From Clostridia bacterium (lineage in GTDB: Bacteria; Bacillota; Clostridia; Christensenellales; Christensenellaceae): 64,000 nucleotides of DNA. The stretch lies in the NCBI GenBank assembly GCA_017531505.1, contig JAFXKX010000009.1, positions 1-64,000 of the forward strand, given 5' to 3'. Position numbers and translations under genes: made by a program. Positions 57,372 through 64,000 of the stretch are shown here, piece by piece. The notes under the pieces were generated by a model that was not told where the DNA came from, made no database searches, and saw nothing but the letters and a program-made list of their open reading frames with translations. Every line of letters begins with the position of its first letter. The first letter of the stretch is position 1.

Positions 57372-57400
57372 ATCATACCATATCTGTCCCGCAAAGTAAA
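57372..57400 (-). promoter_or_regulatory. Promoter for the YgjP-like gene
   Basis: TTTACT (57395-57400), 17 bases, TATGAT (57372-57377) with TGG before it. Confidence 0.6.
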
Positions 57401-57424
57401 CCGACGCAGTTGTACGAACTGTAA

Positions 57425-57456
57425 ACAAAAACAGCGCCTTTTGAGCGCTGTTTTTT
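57425..57456 (-). terminator. Terminator after HPS-like gene 1
   Basis: AACAGCGC, loop CTTTTGA, GCGCTGTT with a T-rich leftward tail. Confidence 0.88.
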
Positions 57457-57478
57457 ATTGTTCTGATATCGTTAGGGC

Positions 57479-58114
57479 TTACGCTTCGTAGAATGTTTTT
57501 GCCACTGCTACGGGGTCTGCCGCTTCTTTGATCGCTCTGCCGATGATGACATGATGCGGATTGCACTTCTGTACCGAGGGGATATTCTCTACCTTGATCG
57601 CACCCGAAAGCACCAGTTTTGCATCAAAGTTATACTGCTTGATCTCGTCCATCATCGCATCCAGCCGGCGGGTAGTCTCTGCCTGACCGTCTCTGGAATC
57701 ATCACCGGACAGATGTGCACAGACATAATCGGGCTTTAAGCGATTGATCATATCCACCACTTCGCCGTAATCGGGTACTGCCACCAGATCTACAAAGCAT
57801 TCTTTTCCTGTTTCTCTGCAGGCGCGGATCGCTTCTGCAATGGTCTTTTCCTTTGCGCGTGCGCAAACCGTGATAATATCTGCACCTGCCTCCAGACAAG
57901 GCAAGCCTACTTTATAGCCGGAGTCCATGATCTTGATATCCGCCAAAATCTTCTTTTCGGGGAACGCTTCCTTAAATTCGCGAATAGCCATGTGTCCATA
58001 CCGTGCAATGAATTCTTCGCCCAGTTCAATGATCTCGATATAGTCGCGGATCTGATTCGCCAGTTCCAATCCTTTTGCCAAACTGATACAGTCTACTGCA
58101 AATTGTACTTTCAT
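57479..58114 (-). CDS. HPS/KGPDC-like decarboxylase, paralogue 1
   Basis: A 211-residue TIM-barrel protein of the OMPDC suprafamily (3-hexulose-6-phosphate synthase and 3-keto-L-gulonate-6-phosphate decarboxylase). Catalytic D-x-K-x-x-D is in ILADIKIMDSG, with Asp at position 8 and the phosphate-binding Arg in IIGRAI. It could act in ribulose-monophosphate or ascorbate-type metabolism. No HxlB isomerase gene is in the window. It has its own promoter, a leader with an inverted repeat, and a terminator; AAAGG lies nine bases from the ATG. Confidence 0.82.
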   Translation of the reverse strand: MKVQFAVDCISLAKGLELANQIRDYIEIIELGEEFIARYGHMAIREFKEAFPEKKILADIKIMDSGYKVGLPCLEAGADIITVCARAKEKTIAEAIRACRETGKECFVDLVAVPDYGEVVDMINRLKPDYVCAHLSGDDSRDGQAETTRRLDAMMDEIKQYNFDAKLVLSGAIKVENIPSVQKCNPHHVIIGRAIKEAADPVAVAKTFYEA

Positions 58115-58156
58115 GTGTTGTTACCTTTCTCTTTCAATTTTCAAACTTCTGACCCT

Positions 58157-58226
58157 TTTGCAGACAGTCGCCCTGCAAAATGATCTTTTCACTATCAGTA
58201 TACACTCTTCTTGTGCTTATAAACAA
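58157..58226 (-). promoter_or_regulatory. Promoter and inverted repeat of HPS-like gene 1
   Basis: TTGTTT (58221-58226), 18 bases, TATACT (58197-58202). In the leader a perfect repeat TTTTGCAG / CTGCAAAA with a nine-base gap lies at about 58157-58181; it could be an operator or an RNA hairpin. Confidence 0.45.
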
Positions 58227-58272
58227 GTATTTTTAATTTATTTCCAAAAAAAACATTTGTTTATTTTTGTGC

Positions 58273-58306
58273 AAAAAAAGACAGCACCTGCAACAGATGC
58301 TGTCTT
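58273..58306 (-). terminator. Terminator after HPS-like gene 2
   Basis: GACAGCA.CTG and CAG.TGCTGTC around a short loop with seven T leftward. It separates paralogues 1 and 2 into two transcripts. Confidence 0.88.
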
Positions 58307-58313
58307 ATTCTCT

Positions 58314-58946
58314 TTATGCCATTGCTTCCTTGAATGCCTTTGCTGCTGCTCTGGGGTCTTCTGCTTTGGTGATAGCGCTGCCTACGATGATCAGATCAGG
58401 ATTGTATTTCTTGACCAACGGCATACGCGCCAACGTGATACGGCCTGCCACTGCCAGTTTTGCCGTCAACTTTGTATCCGCCAGCCGCTGCAATACTTTC
58501 TCAAAGTTTTCATCGTTATCTTCACGGTCTGTCGCAGCATGTGCGCTGACATAATGCATCCCCACTTTGTTCAGTTTATCCTGATGGACCGTATAATCCG
58601 GCACATGCATCAGGTCTGCCATCGCGTAATGCCCGGGGCCTGCCTCTTCCGCTGCTTTGACTGCGCCGGCCAGCGTCTGTTCATCGGCATAGCCTACAAC
58701 GGTGGAAATATTTGCGCCATAGTCAAATACCTTTTTGGATACACCATAGCCGCCATCCACGATCTTCACATCTGCCAGGATCACAATATCCGGATACAGT
58801 TTGCGTACTTCCTCTACCAGCCGATAGCCGTATGTACCCATAAACCCGGTACCCAGTTCGATGATATCTGCATAGTCCTTGACCTGTTCGATCAGTTCTA
58901 CTGCGCGTTCCAGCGTTTCAACATCCAATGCCACCTGAAGCTTCAT
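58314..58946 (-). CDS. HPS/KGPDC-like decarboxylase, paralogue 2
   Basis: A 210-residue relative with Asp at position 8 and D-x-K-x-x-D in ILADVKIVDGG, but the phosphate-binding Arg of the GRAI loop is replaced (VGSAI), and the loop VAGRITLAR differs. GGGAGG lies seven bases before the ATG. It follows paralogue 3 by 18 bases, so those two form one transcript. The substrate may have changed, or the protein may be non-catalytic. Confidence 0.8.
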   Translation of the reverse strand: MKLQVALDVETLERAVELIEQVKDYADIIELGTGFMGTYGYRLVEEVRKLYPDIVILADVKIVDGGYGVSKKVFDYGANISTVVGYADEQTLAGAVKAAEEAGPGHYAMADLMHVPDYTVHQDKLNKVGMHYVSAHAATDREDNDENFEKVLQRLADTKLTAKLAVAGRITLARMPLVKKYNPDLIIVGSAITKAEDPRAAAKAFKEAMA

Positions 58947-58964
58947 ATCATAACCTCCCTCTTG

Positions 58965-59597
58965 TTATGCTTCGAAGAATACCTTTGCCGTTGCCTTGGG
59001 GTCTCTTGCTCTGGTCAATACCCCGCCCAAATTGACGTGATACGGATCACATTCCTTCAATTCGGGCAGATACTCAGATGTCAGTCCGCCGGAGATAACC
59101 ACTTTACAGGTAAATCCCAGTTTACCTACCAGACGGATCGCATCTTTTCTGGCAAAAATGCCCGGCTCATCTTTGAACAGATCGCCCGACAGATGTGCAC
59201 AGACATAATCTGCGCCCGATGCATTGATAAAGTCCACATACTTGTGATAATCCTTGGGGTCGATACCAATGAGGTCGATCCAGGATTCTTTACCCAGTTC
59301 TTTGGCTGCGCGCACCAGCCCCAGCTGGCATCCCTTATCAGAGGCAGCACATACCGTTACGATATCTGCACCCAGTTCAAAGGCTTCTTTGCCCAGGGAA
59401 TATCCGCCGTCCATAATCTTGAGGTCGGCCAGGATTTTCTTTTCGGGGAAGATTTGCTTGACCATGGGAATGACCTTCATGGATTCCCGCATCAGCACAC
59501 CGTCACCGATTTCTATGATCTCTACATACTCCCGTATCTCATTAGCAATACGGATCCCCTCGCCCAGCGGGCCATCAATCGCATACTGTATTCTCAT
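58965..59597 (-). CDS. HPS/KGPDC-like decarboxylase, paralogue 3
   Basis: A 210-residue relative with Asp at position 8 and ILADLKIMDGG intact, but at the GRAI loop the sequence is NLGGVLTRA, so the phosphate-binding Arg is also missing. AAAGG stands before the ATG. It comes 54 bases after the P-type ATPase gene and could share its transcript. Together with paralogues 1 and 2 it forms a tandem family with diverged ligand-binding loops. Confidence 0.8.
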   Translation of the reverse strand: MRIQYAIDGPLGEGIRIANEIREYVEIIEIGDGVLMRESMKVIPMVKQIFPEKKILADLKIMDGGYSLGKEAFELGADIVTVCAASDKGCQLGLVRAAKELGKESWIDLIGIDPKDYHKYVDFINASGADYVCAHLSGDLFKDEPGIFARKDAIRLVGKLGFTCKVVISGGLTSEYLPELKECDPYHVNLGGVLTRARDPKATAKVFFEA

Positions 59598-59651
59598 ATT
59601 CTCTTATCCTTTCTGATCAAAACAGATCAGTACAATATTCGACATCCGGAG

Positions 59652-62063
59652 TTATTTTCCTTCTGCTTGCTTTCTATTATTTCGCATTCGGAATTTTTCA
59701 AGGATCCATGCCGTGATGTTTTCATAGACTTTTGCCAACAACAGATTGACGCCAAACATACCGGCCGCCCATACCGCGATCTGCCAATCCAGTTTTTCAA
59801 AGAAGAACAATGACGGGAACAACAGCATCGCCCCTATAAAGGTGGCCAGCAGTCCGCCAAACAGTAAGCCTTTCCATATATCATAGGGCTTCATCACACG
59901 ATACAGCACCGTAAATGCCCCGATACCACCCGCAATGGCAGACAACATAGCAATCCGTTGCTCTGTCATACCGGTCAATGCCCCTGCCGTACACACCGTC
60001 AGAACCAGCGTTACAATGCCCAGCGCACCCGGAAATGCCCGTTTTAATACCGGCCCGAAGAAATCCTCCCCGATCTGCCCATAGCGCCGCTGGAATGTCA
60101 GCAAAAATCCCGGAACACCGATACACAGCGAACTGATCAGCGTCAGTTGTATGGGATAGAAGGGATACGATAGCGGCAGCAGCATAAACAGCGCCGTCAA
60201 CAGGCAGGAAAAGATAGTTTTTACCAGAAACAACGATGCCGATCGCTGGATATTGTTGATAACCAGATTCCCTTCCATGATAGTATCGTAAATGGCATAG
60301 AGGTTGGAATCCATCAGTACGATCTGCGAGATGGTGCGCGCCGCATCGCTGCCCGTACGCAGTGTGATACTGCAATCCGCCTCCCGCAATGCCGGTACAT
60401 CGTTGACGCCGTCTCCCGTCATGGCGACTGTGTTTCCCTGCGCCTTAAAGTGCCGCACGATCAGTTTTTTCTGCTGCGGGCTGACACGGCCGAACACATC
60501 TGTATCATCCAGTATCGCCGTCAGCGCTTCGTCTTCCATGCCGTATACATCTGCATATCCTCTGCACTCTGCCCCTGCCTTCTGCGCAATGGCATACACG
60601 GTGCGGGCACTGTCACCCGAGATAACTTTGACGCCGATCCTGTTTTCCCGCAAATATGCAAATATTTCGTTTGCTTCCGGTCTTACCCGCTCAGAGAAGC
60701 ACAGTATCGCCTGTACCTCCAACCGCCCGTCAATGGCAAAACTGCCGTCCTGCTGCGGGCTTAGCGGTTGTTCTCCGCGGGCGAATATCAGTACGCGCAG
60801 ACTCTGCTCCTGCCGCTGCAATATGTCCGCCTGCAGGGCTGCAGAGTATTGGCACGCCGAAGCGATCGCCTCGGGCGCGCCCAGAATATAGGTGCCGTCC
60901 GTCAGTGTTGCTCCGCTCCACTTGCGGGCAGACGAAAAGTTCATCTTTGCGATATACGCTCCGTCCCCTTCCTGCTGCGGCAGCCATTGCTTGATAGCCC
61001 GGGCGGTGGCATTGTCATCCCCCACCGCATACAGCATACGGCGCAATGCATCCTGCCAATCTGCTCCTGTCACGCCAAAGGAATGCGCCTCATCCACTTC
61101 CAGTGTACCGTCTGTGATGGTGCCCGTCTTATCGATACAAAGCATATTCGTTCTGGCCAATGTCTCGATGGCGTACATTTCCTGTACCAGCGTCTGCTTT
61201 CGCGCCAGTTTGATGGTCCCCACTGCCAGCGCCACATTGGTCAACAGTATCAGCCCTTCGGGGATCATGCCGATCACCGCTGCCGTCGTTGACAGGATGG
61301 CATCCTTCATGCCTTCCTGCAATACAAACTTTTCTTTCAGGAAGAGAATCGTGCCCATAATGACAATAAACAGCGTCAGCACTTTGATCACGCTGTTCAG
61401 GGCATCCAGTATCTTACTGTCTGTCTTTTTCAGCACACGGGTCTCATTTGCCACCTTTGCCGCATAACTTTCTTTGCCGACCCGCTCTGCGATCGCTCTG
61501 CAGTTTCCGGACACCACATAACTGCCGGACAGCAGCATATCCCCTGCCTGACGATATACCGTATCCGATTCTCCGGTCAGCATCGTCTCATCCGCTTCGC
61601 AGCTGCCTTCCACGATCCTGCAGTCCGCCGGGATCTGACTACCCGGCTCCAATGCCAGCACATCATGCAGTACCACTTCCGCAAAATCCACCAGTTTCAC
61701 TTTGCCGCTGCGTATTACCTTTACCTGCACCTTCGAGAGCAGCGACAGTTTCTCTACCGCGCGCTTTGCACGGATCTGGTTGATGATCCCGATAGACAGG
61801 TTAAAAAGCACTACATTCAAAAACAGCGCATTCTGATACGCCCCTGCCATAATGACAATCGCGCCCAATGCAAAGTTTAAGAAATTAAACAATGTAAATA
61901 CGTTTTCGCTGAAGATCTGTGAAAGTGGCTTTGCCTTTACCTCCGCATCGGCATTGGATAACCCTGCCGCAGCCAGGTCTGCGGCCTGCGCATCACTCAG
62001 CCCTTCCTCCGCCGTCGGCACAGGCACTTCCCCCGTCCATTGTGTTTCCTCTTTTTGTCTCAT
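59652..62063 (-). CDS. P-type cation-transporting ATPase (CtpE-like)
   Basis: An 803-residue P-type ATPase. TGES at 163-166, phosphorylated Asp in DKTGT at 311-315, TGDGVND hinge, and the TM4 motif MIPEGLILL. Lacks N-terminal heavy-metal-binding domains. The arrangement is that of CtpE-like and related P2-type pumps; the ion (Ca2+, Mg2+ or Mn2+) cannot be assigned. GAGGAAACT precedes the ATG. Its gene is just after ftsZ, which has its own terminator. Confidence 0.85.
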   Translation of the reverse strand: MRQKEETQWTGEVPVPTAEEGLSDAQAADLAAAGLSNADAEVKAKPLSQIFSENVFTLFNFLNFALGAIVIMAGAYQNALFLNVVLFNLSIGIINQIRAKRAVEKLSLLSKVQVKVIRSGKVKLVDFAEVVLHDVLALEPGSQIPADCRIVEGSCEADETMLTGESDTVYRQAGDMLLSGSYVVSGNCRAIAERVGKESYAAKVANETRVLKKTDSKILDALNSVIKVLTLFIVIMGTILFLKEKFVLQEGMKDAILSTTAAVIGMIPEGLILLTNVALAVGTIKLARKQTLVQEMYAIETLARTNMLCIDKTGTITDGTLEVDEAHSFGVTGADWQDALRRMLYAVGDDNATARAIKQWLPQQEGDGAYIAKMNFSSARKWSGATLTDGTYILGAPEAIASACQYSAALQADILQRQEQSLRVLIFARGEQPLSPQQDGSFAIDGRLEVQAILCFSERVRPEANEIFAYLRENRIGVKVISGDSARTVYAIAQKAGAECRGYADVYGMEDEALTAILDDTDVFGRVSPQQKKLIVRHFKAQGNTVAMTGDGVNDVPALREADCSITLRTGSDAARTISQIVLMDSNLYAIYDTIMEGNLVINNIQRSASLFLVKTIFSCLLTALFMLLPLSYPFYPIQLTLISSLCIGVPGFLLTFQRRYGQIGEDFFGPVLKRAFPGALGIVTLVLTVCTAGALTGMTEQRIAMLSAIAGGIGAFTVLYRVMKPYDIWKGLLFGGLLATFIGAMLLFPSLFFFEKLDWQIAVWAAGMFGVNLLLAKVYENITAWILEKFRMRNNRKQAEGK

Positions 62064-62085
62064 AGTTTCCTCTGTATAAAAAGTA

Positions 62086-62104
62086 AAGCCGGCATCGCCG
62101 GCTT
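62086..62104 (-). terminator. Terminator after ftsZ
   Basis: AAGCCGGC, loop ATC, GCCGGCTT with TTTTT a few bases further leftward. Confidence 0.85.
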
Positions 62105-62115
62105 ACTGTGTTTGT

Positions 62116-63264
62116 TTAGTCATCCATCTGGATTCGTTTGGGAGACTTCTTTACGAAGGTCGGGAGTTCAGGCTCTTCCTCTTCGCCATATTCAAATCTC
62201 TTGGGGTCGATCATCGGTCTGCCGGGCAGTACATTGCTGCTTGTCGTGCGCTGATTGATCCCGTTGCTTACATCAGCACGGGGATTTTCTCTGCCGCTCT
62301 TTGCGGAATCGCCGTCAAAACCGGTAGCAATTACGGTTACACGTACTTCATCCTCCATCTTGCTGTCGATATCTACACCCAGCATGATCTCTGCATCGGG
62401 GTTTGCCACATTCTTGAGCACACGGGATGCCTCTTCGATCTCAGGCAATGCGCAGGCAGGGTCTACAATGATATTCAGGATAATACCCTTTGCGCCCTGA
62501 ATGGTGGTATCCAGCAAGGGGCTCATGATCGCCTGCTTTACAGCATCAATTACACGGTTTTCACCCTTTGCAACACCGATACCCATGTGCGCGGTACCGC
62601 TGTTCTTCATCACTTTCTTGACGTCTGCAAAGTCCAGATTCATCAGAGAAGGCTTTACAATGATTTCGGAAAGGCCCTGAATACCCTGACGCAGCGCGTC
62701 GTCTGCCAGTTTGAAAGATTCGGTAAGGGGAGTGTTCTTCCCTGCCATTTCCAGCAGTTTGTCATTGGGTACCTTTACGATACTGTCTACGCTGTTTTTA
62801 AGACGCTCATAGCCTTCCTGTGCCGCTCTGCTTCTGGGAGTACCTTCAAACCAGAAGGGAGTGGTGACAAATGCTACGGTCAATGCATCGGTATTTTTTG
62901 CAACTTCCGCTACAACAGGAGCCGCACCGGTACCGGTACCGCCGCCCAGACCCGCCGCAATAAATACCAGGTCTGCACCCTTGATAGCCTGTTCCAGTTC
63001 TTCTCTGCTTTCTTCTGCAGCCTTTTCACCGATGACAGGGTCGCCGCCGGAGCCCAGACCTTTGGTCAGTTTTTCGCCGATCTGGATCTTCTGAGGAGTA
63101 TTGCTCAAATACAGTGCCTGCTTGTCCGTATTGACTACGATAAACTCTGCACCCTCCAATCCGTAGGAAACCATTCTGTTTACGGCATTACCGCCACCGC
63201 CACCGACACCGATGACTTTGATCTTTGTGAAGTTAGCGTTTTCTGTATCTAATCCTAAGGGCAT
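62116..63264 (-). CDS. ftsZ: Cell division protein FtsZ
   Basis: A 382-residue tubulin-like GTPase that builds the division ring. GTP-binding GGGGGNAVNRM and GGGTGTGAAP, the T7 loop NLDFADVKK, and the C-terminal KSPKRIQMDD tail are present. GGAGG sets the start at ATG 63264 (MPLGLDTEN); the longer frame to 63303 is rejected. Neighbouring cell-division genes (ftsA, sepF) are absent. Strong promoter. Confidence 0.97.
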   Translation of the reverse strand: MPLGLDTENANFTKIKVIGVGGGGGNAVNRMVSYGLEGAEFIVVNTDKQALYLSNTPQKIQIGEKLTKGLGSGGDPVIGEKAAEESREELEQAIKGADLVFIAAGLGGGTGTGAAPVVAEVAKNTDALTVAFVTTPFWFEGTPRSRAAQEGYERLKNSVDSIVKVPNDKLLEMAGKNTPLTESFKLADDALRQGIQGLSEIIVKPSLMNLDFADVKKVMKNSGTAHMGIGVAKGENRVIDAVKQAIMSPLLDTTIQGAKGIILNIIVDPACALPEIEEASRVLKNVANPDAEIMLGVDIDSKMEDEVRVTVIATGFDGDSAKSGRENPRADVSNGINQRTTSSNVLPGRPMIDPKRFEYGEEEEPELPTFVKKSPKRIQMDD

Positions 63265-63332
63265 ATAACCTTCCTCCTCAAGTAAATCACATTGTTCATA
63301 CAAACCTATTTATAGGTATACATATATATTTA

Positions 63333-63361
63333 ATAATAACCTTATGCCCTTTTATTGTCAA
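63333..63361 (-). promoter_or_regulatory. Promoter for ftsZ
   Basis: TTGACA (63356-63361), 17 bases, TATTAT (63333-63338). A palindrome CCTATTTATAGG lies in the leader near 63306-63317. Confidence 0.75.
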
Positions 63362-63417
63362 TAAGAGAGCCCCTTGCATTCGTAAACTTTTCACATTTTG
63401 TATACACTTCTCACGCA

Positions 63418-63446
63418 TTGTCATCCACTGCTTTTTGCGCTATACT
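63418..63446 (+). promoter_or_regulatory. Promoter for the DUF1294 gene
   Basis: TTGTCA (63418-63423), 17 bases, TATACT (63441-63446). The RNA start is expected one to three bases before the ATG at 63455. Confidence 0.65.
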
Positions 63447-63454
63447 GTTTATGT

Positions 63455-63733
63455 ATGTTAAACCGTTTATTTTTCTTTTACGCAATTGTTATCAACCTGC
63501 TGACATTTCTCGTCTGCGGTGCAGATAAACGCGCTGCCCGCCGCGGCAGTTGGCGCATTCCTGAGCGTTCTCTCTTTCTGCTCAGTATACTTGGCGGCAG
63601 TCCGGGCATGCTGCTCGGTATGCAGATATTCCGTCACAAAACAAGGCATGCAAAATTCGTCTGGGGGATCCCCCTCATCCTTCTCGCTCAGGTTTTACTG
63701 ATTGCAGGCGTTTATTCTCTTTTCTCTCATTAA
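63455..63733 (+). CDS. DUF1294 family membrane protein
   Basis: A 92-residue protein with two or three helices and the DUF1294 pattern DKRAARRGSWRIPE, then GGSPGMLLGMQIFRHKT. Function unknown. There is no ribosome binding site; the promoter places the RNA start at or next to the ATG at 63455, so it may be leaderless. An earlier in-frame start at 63398 would precede the promoter. Confidence 0.75.
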   Translation: MLNRLFFFYAIVINLLTFLVCGADKRAARRGSWRIPERSLFLLSILGGSPGMLLGMQIFRHKTRHAKFVWGIPLILLAQVLLIAGVYSLFSH

Positions 63734-63752
63734 TGCAAGGAATCACCATTTA

Positions 63753-64000
63753 TGAAGTTGACCAAAAAACAAAAAAAATCGCTATGTATACTGCTCATTC
63801 TGTTGGTGTTGTTTTTACTGTACCGCTTTGTACTGACCCCAAAAACACAACCTGCAGATAGCGATATCTCTTCCGTTATCTCCTCTTCTGTGCAATCTTC
63901 TTCGGCGGAGTCTGAGGGTTCTGCCACAGGCGGAGACTTGCAGGTGCACTTTTTTGACGTAGATCAGGCAGACAGCATTCTGTTTATCACGCCTGACGGA
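63753..64000 (+). CDS. ComEC-like metallo-beta-lactamase domain protein, 5' part
   Basis: The first 82 codons run off the window. A signal or anchor (about 11-27) is followed by a Ser-rich linker (ISSVISSSVQSSSAESEG) and the start of a domain reading DLQVHFFDVDQADSILF. In ComEC-type hydrolases the equivalent segment is usually DVGQGDS; here both glycines are replaced. AAGGA lies 11 bases before the ATG. DNA uptake or another secreted hydrolase role cannot be decided from the fragment. Confidence 0.65.

Overview
The window looks like chromosomal DNA of a spore-forming or spore-derived member of the Clostridia (Firmicutes). Reasons: a T-box leader before proS, an RNase J gene, YlbF, YlbJ, TmcAL, CoaD and RsmD arranged much as in the Bacillus ylb cluster, an rpmF-yceD pair, LtaS-type sulfatases, Gram-positive lipoprotein signals, strong AGGAGG-type ribosome binding sites and sigma-A promoters. 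Base composition is near 50 percent G+C. No phage, IS element or CRISPR array was seen. About two thirds of the genes read leftward. A genus cannot be named from the sequence alone.

Layout. 1-6,150: trmO with two small genes, a DUF362 protein behind an unusual promoter, a PepV-type peptidase, and a family of three related lipoprotein genes, one reduced to a remnant. 6,100-8,900: a structured RNA plus a small membrane protein between two nearly identical terminators, then ltaS. 8,940-14,040: operon rnj-ylbF-mltG-trhP. 14,200-16,800: a NitT/TauT-type ABC importer. 16,840-20,450: HTH/membrane pair, envelope genes and comEB. 20,450-31,800: an MFS pump, yceD-rpmF, ackA, tmcAL, ylbJ and the operon miaB-GNAT-alr-fau-rsmD-coaD-coiled coil. 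31,900-32,640: seven tRNA genes (Pro, Glu, CAT, Phe, Thr, Tyr, Leu). 32,700-36,250: an MFS pump behind an attenuator-like leader, and an operon YccF-LURP-AIM24 behind a yybP-ykoY-like (manganese) riboswitch, followed by a possible non-coding RNA and a 28-residue membrane peptide. 36,400-43,700: LysR regulator, hydroxyacid dehydrogenase, DEDDh nuclease, an AT-rich GIY-YIG gene held between two copies of one terminator, SGNH hydrolase, T-box-proS and yfbR. 43,700-50,600: secreted protein, membrane metalloprotease, glpK, AEC transporter, a TetM-like GTPase and small genes. 50,600-56,500: operon ECF sigma-polA-coaE-transglycosylase-solute-binding protein-DUF1540. 56,500-64,000: tRNA-Leu, a YgjP-like hydrolase, three tandem HPS/KGPDC-like decarboxylases, a P-type ATPase, ftsZ, DUF1294 and the start of a ComEC-like protein.

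How it works together. Much of the window is housekeeping: RNA maturation and tRNA modification (RNase J, TrmO, TrhP, MiaB, TmcAL, RsmD, ProRS), cell envelope (LtaS, MltG, Alr, SLT, FtsZ, deacetylase), cofactor and nucleotide supply (CoaD, CoaE, ComEB, YfbR, Fau) and carbon metabolism (AckA, GlpK). The most unusual material lies between and around these genes: the riboswitch-controlled YccF-LURP-AIM24 operon, two modules sandwiched between duplicated terminators, a rod-like RNA, an attenuator-like leader, a decayed lipoprotein paralogue, and three divergent HPS-like enzymes in tandem.
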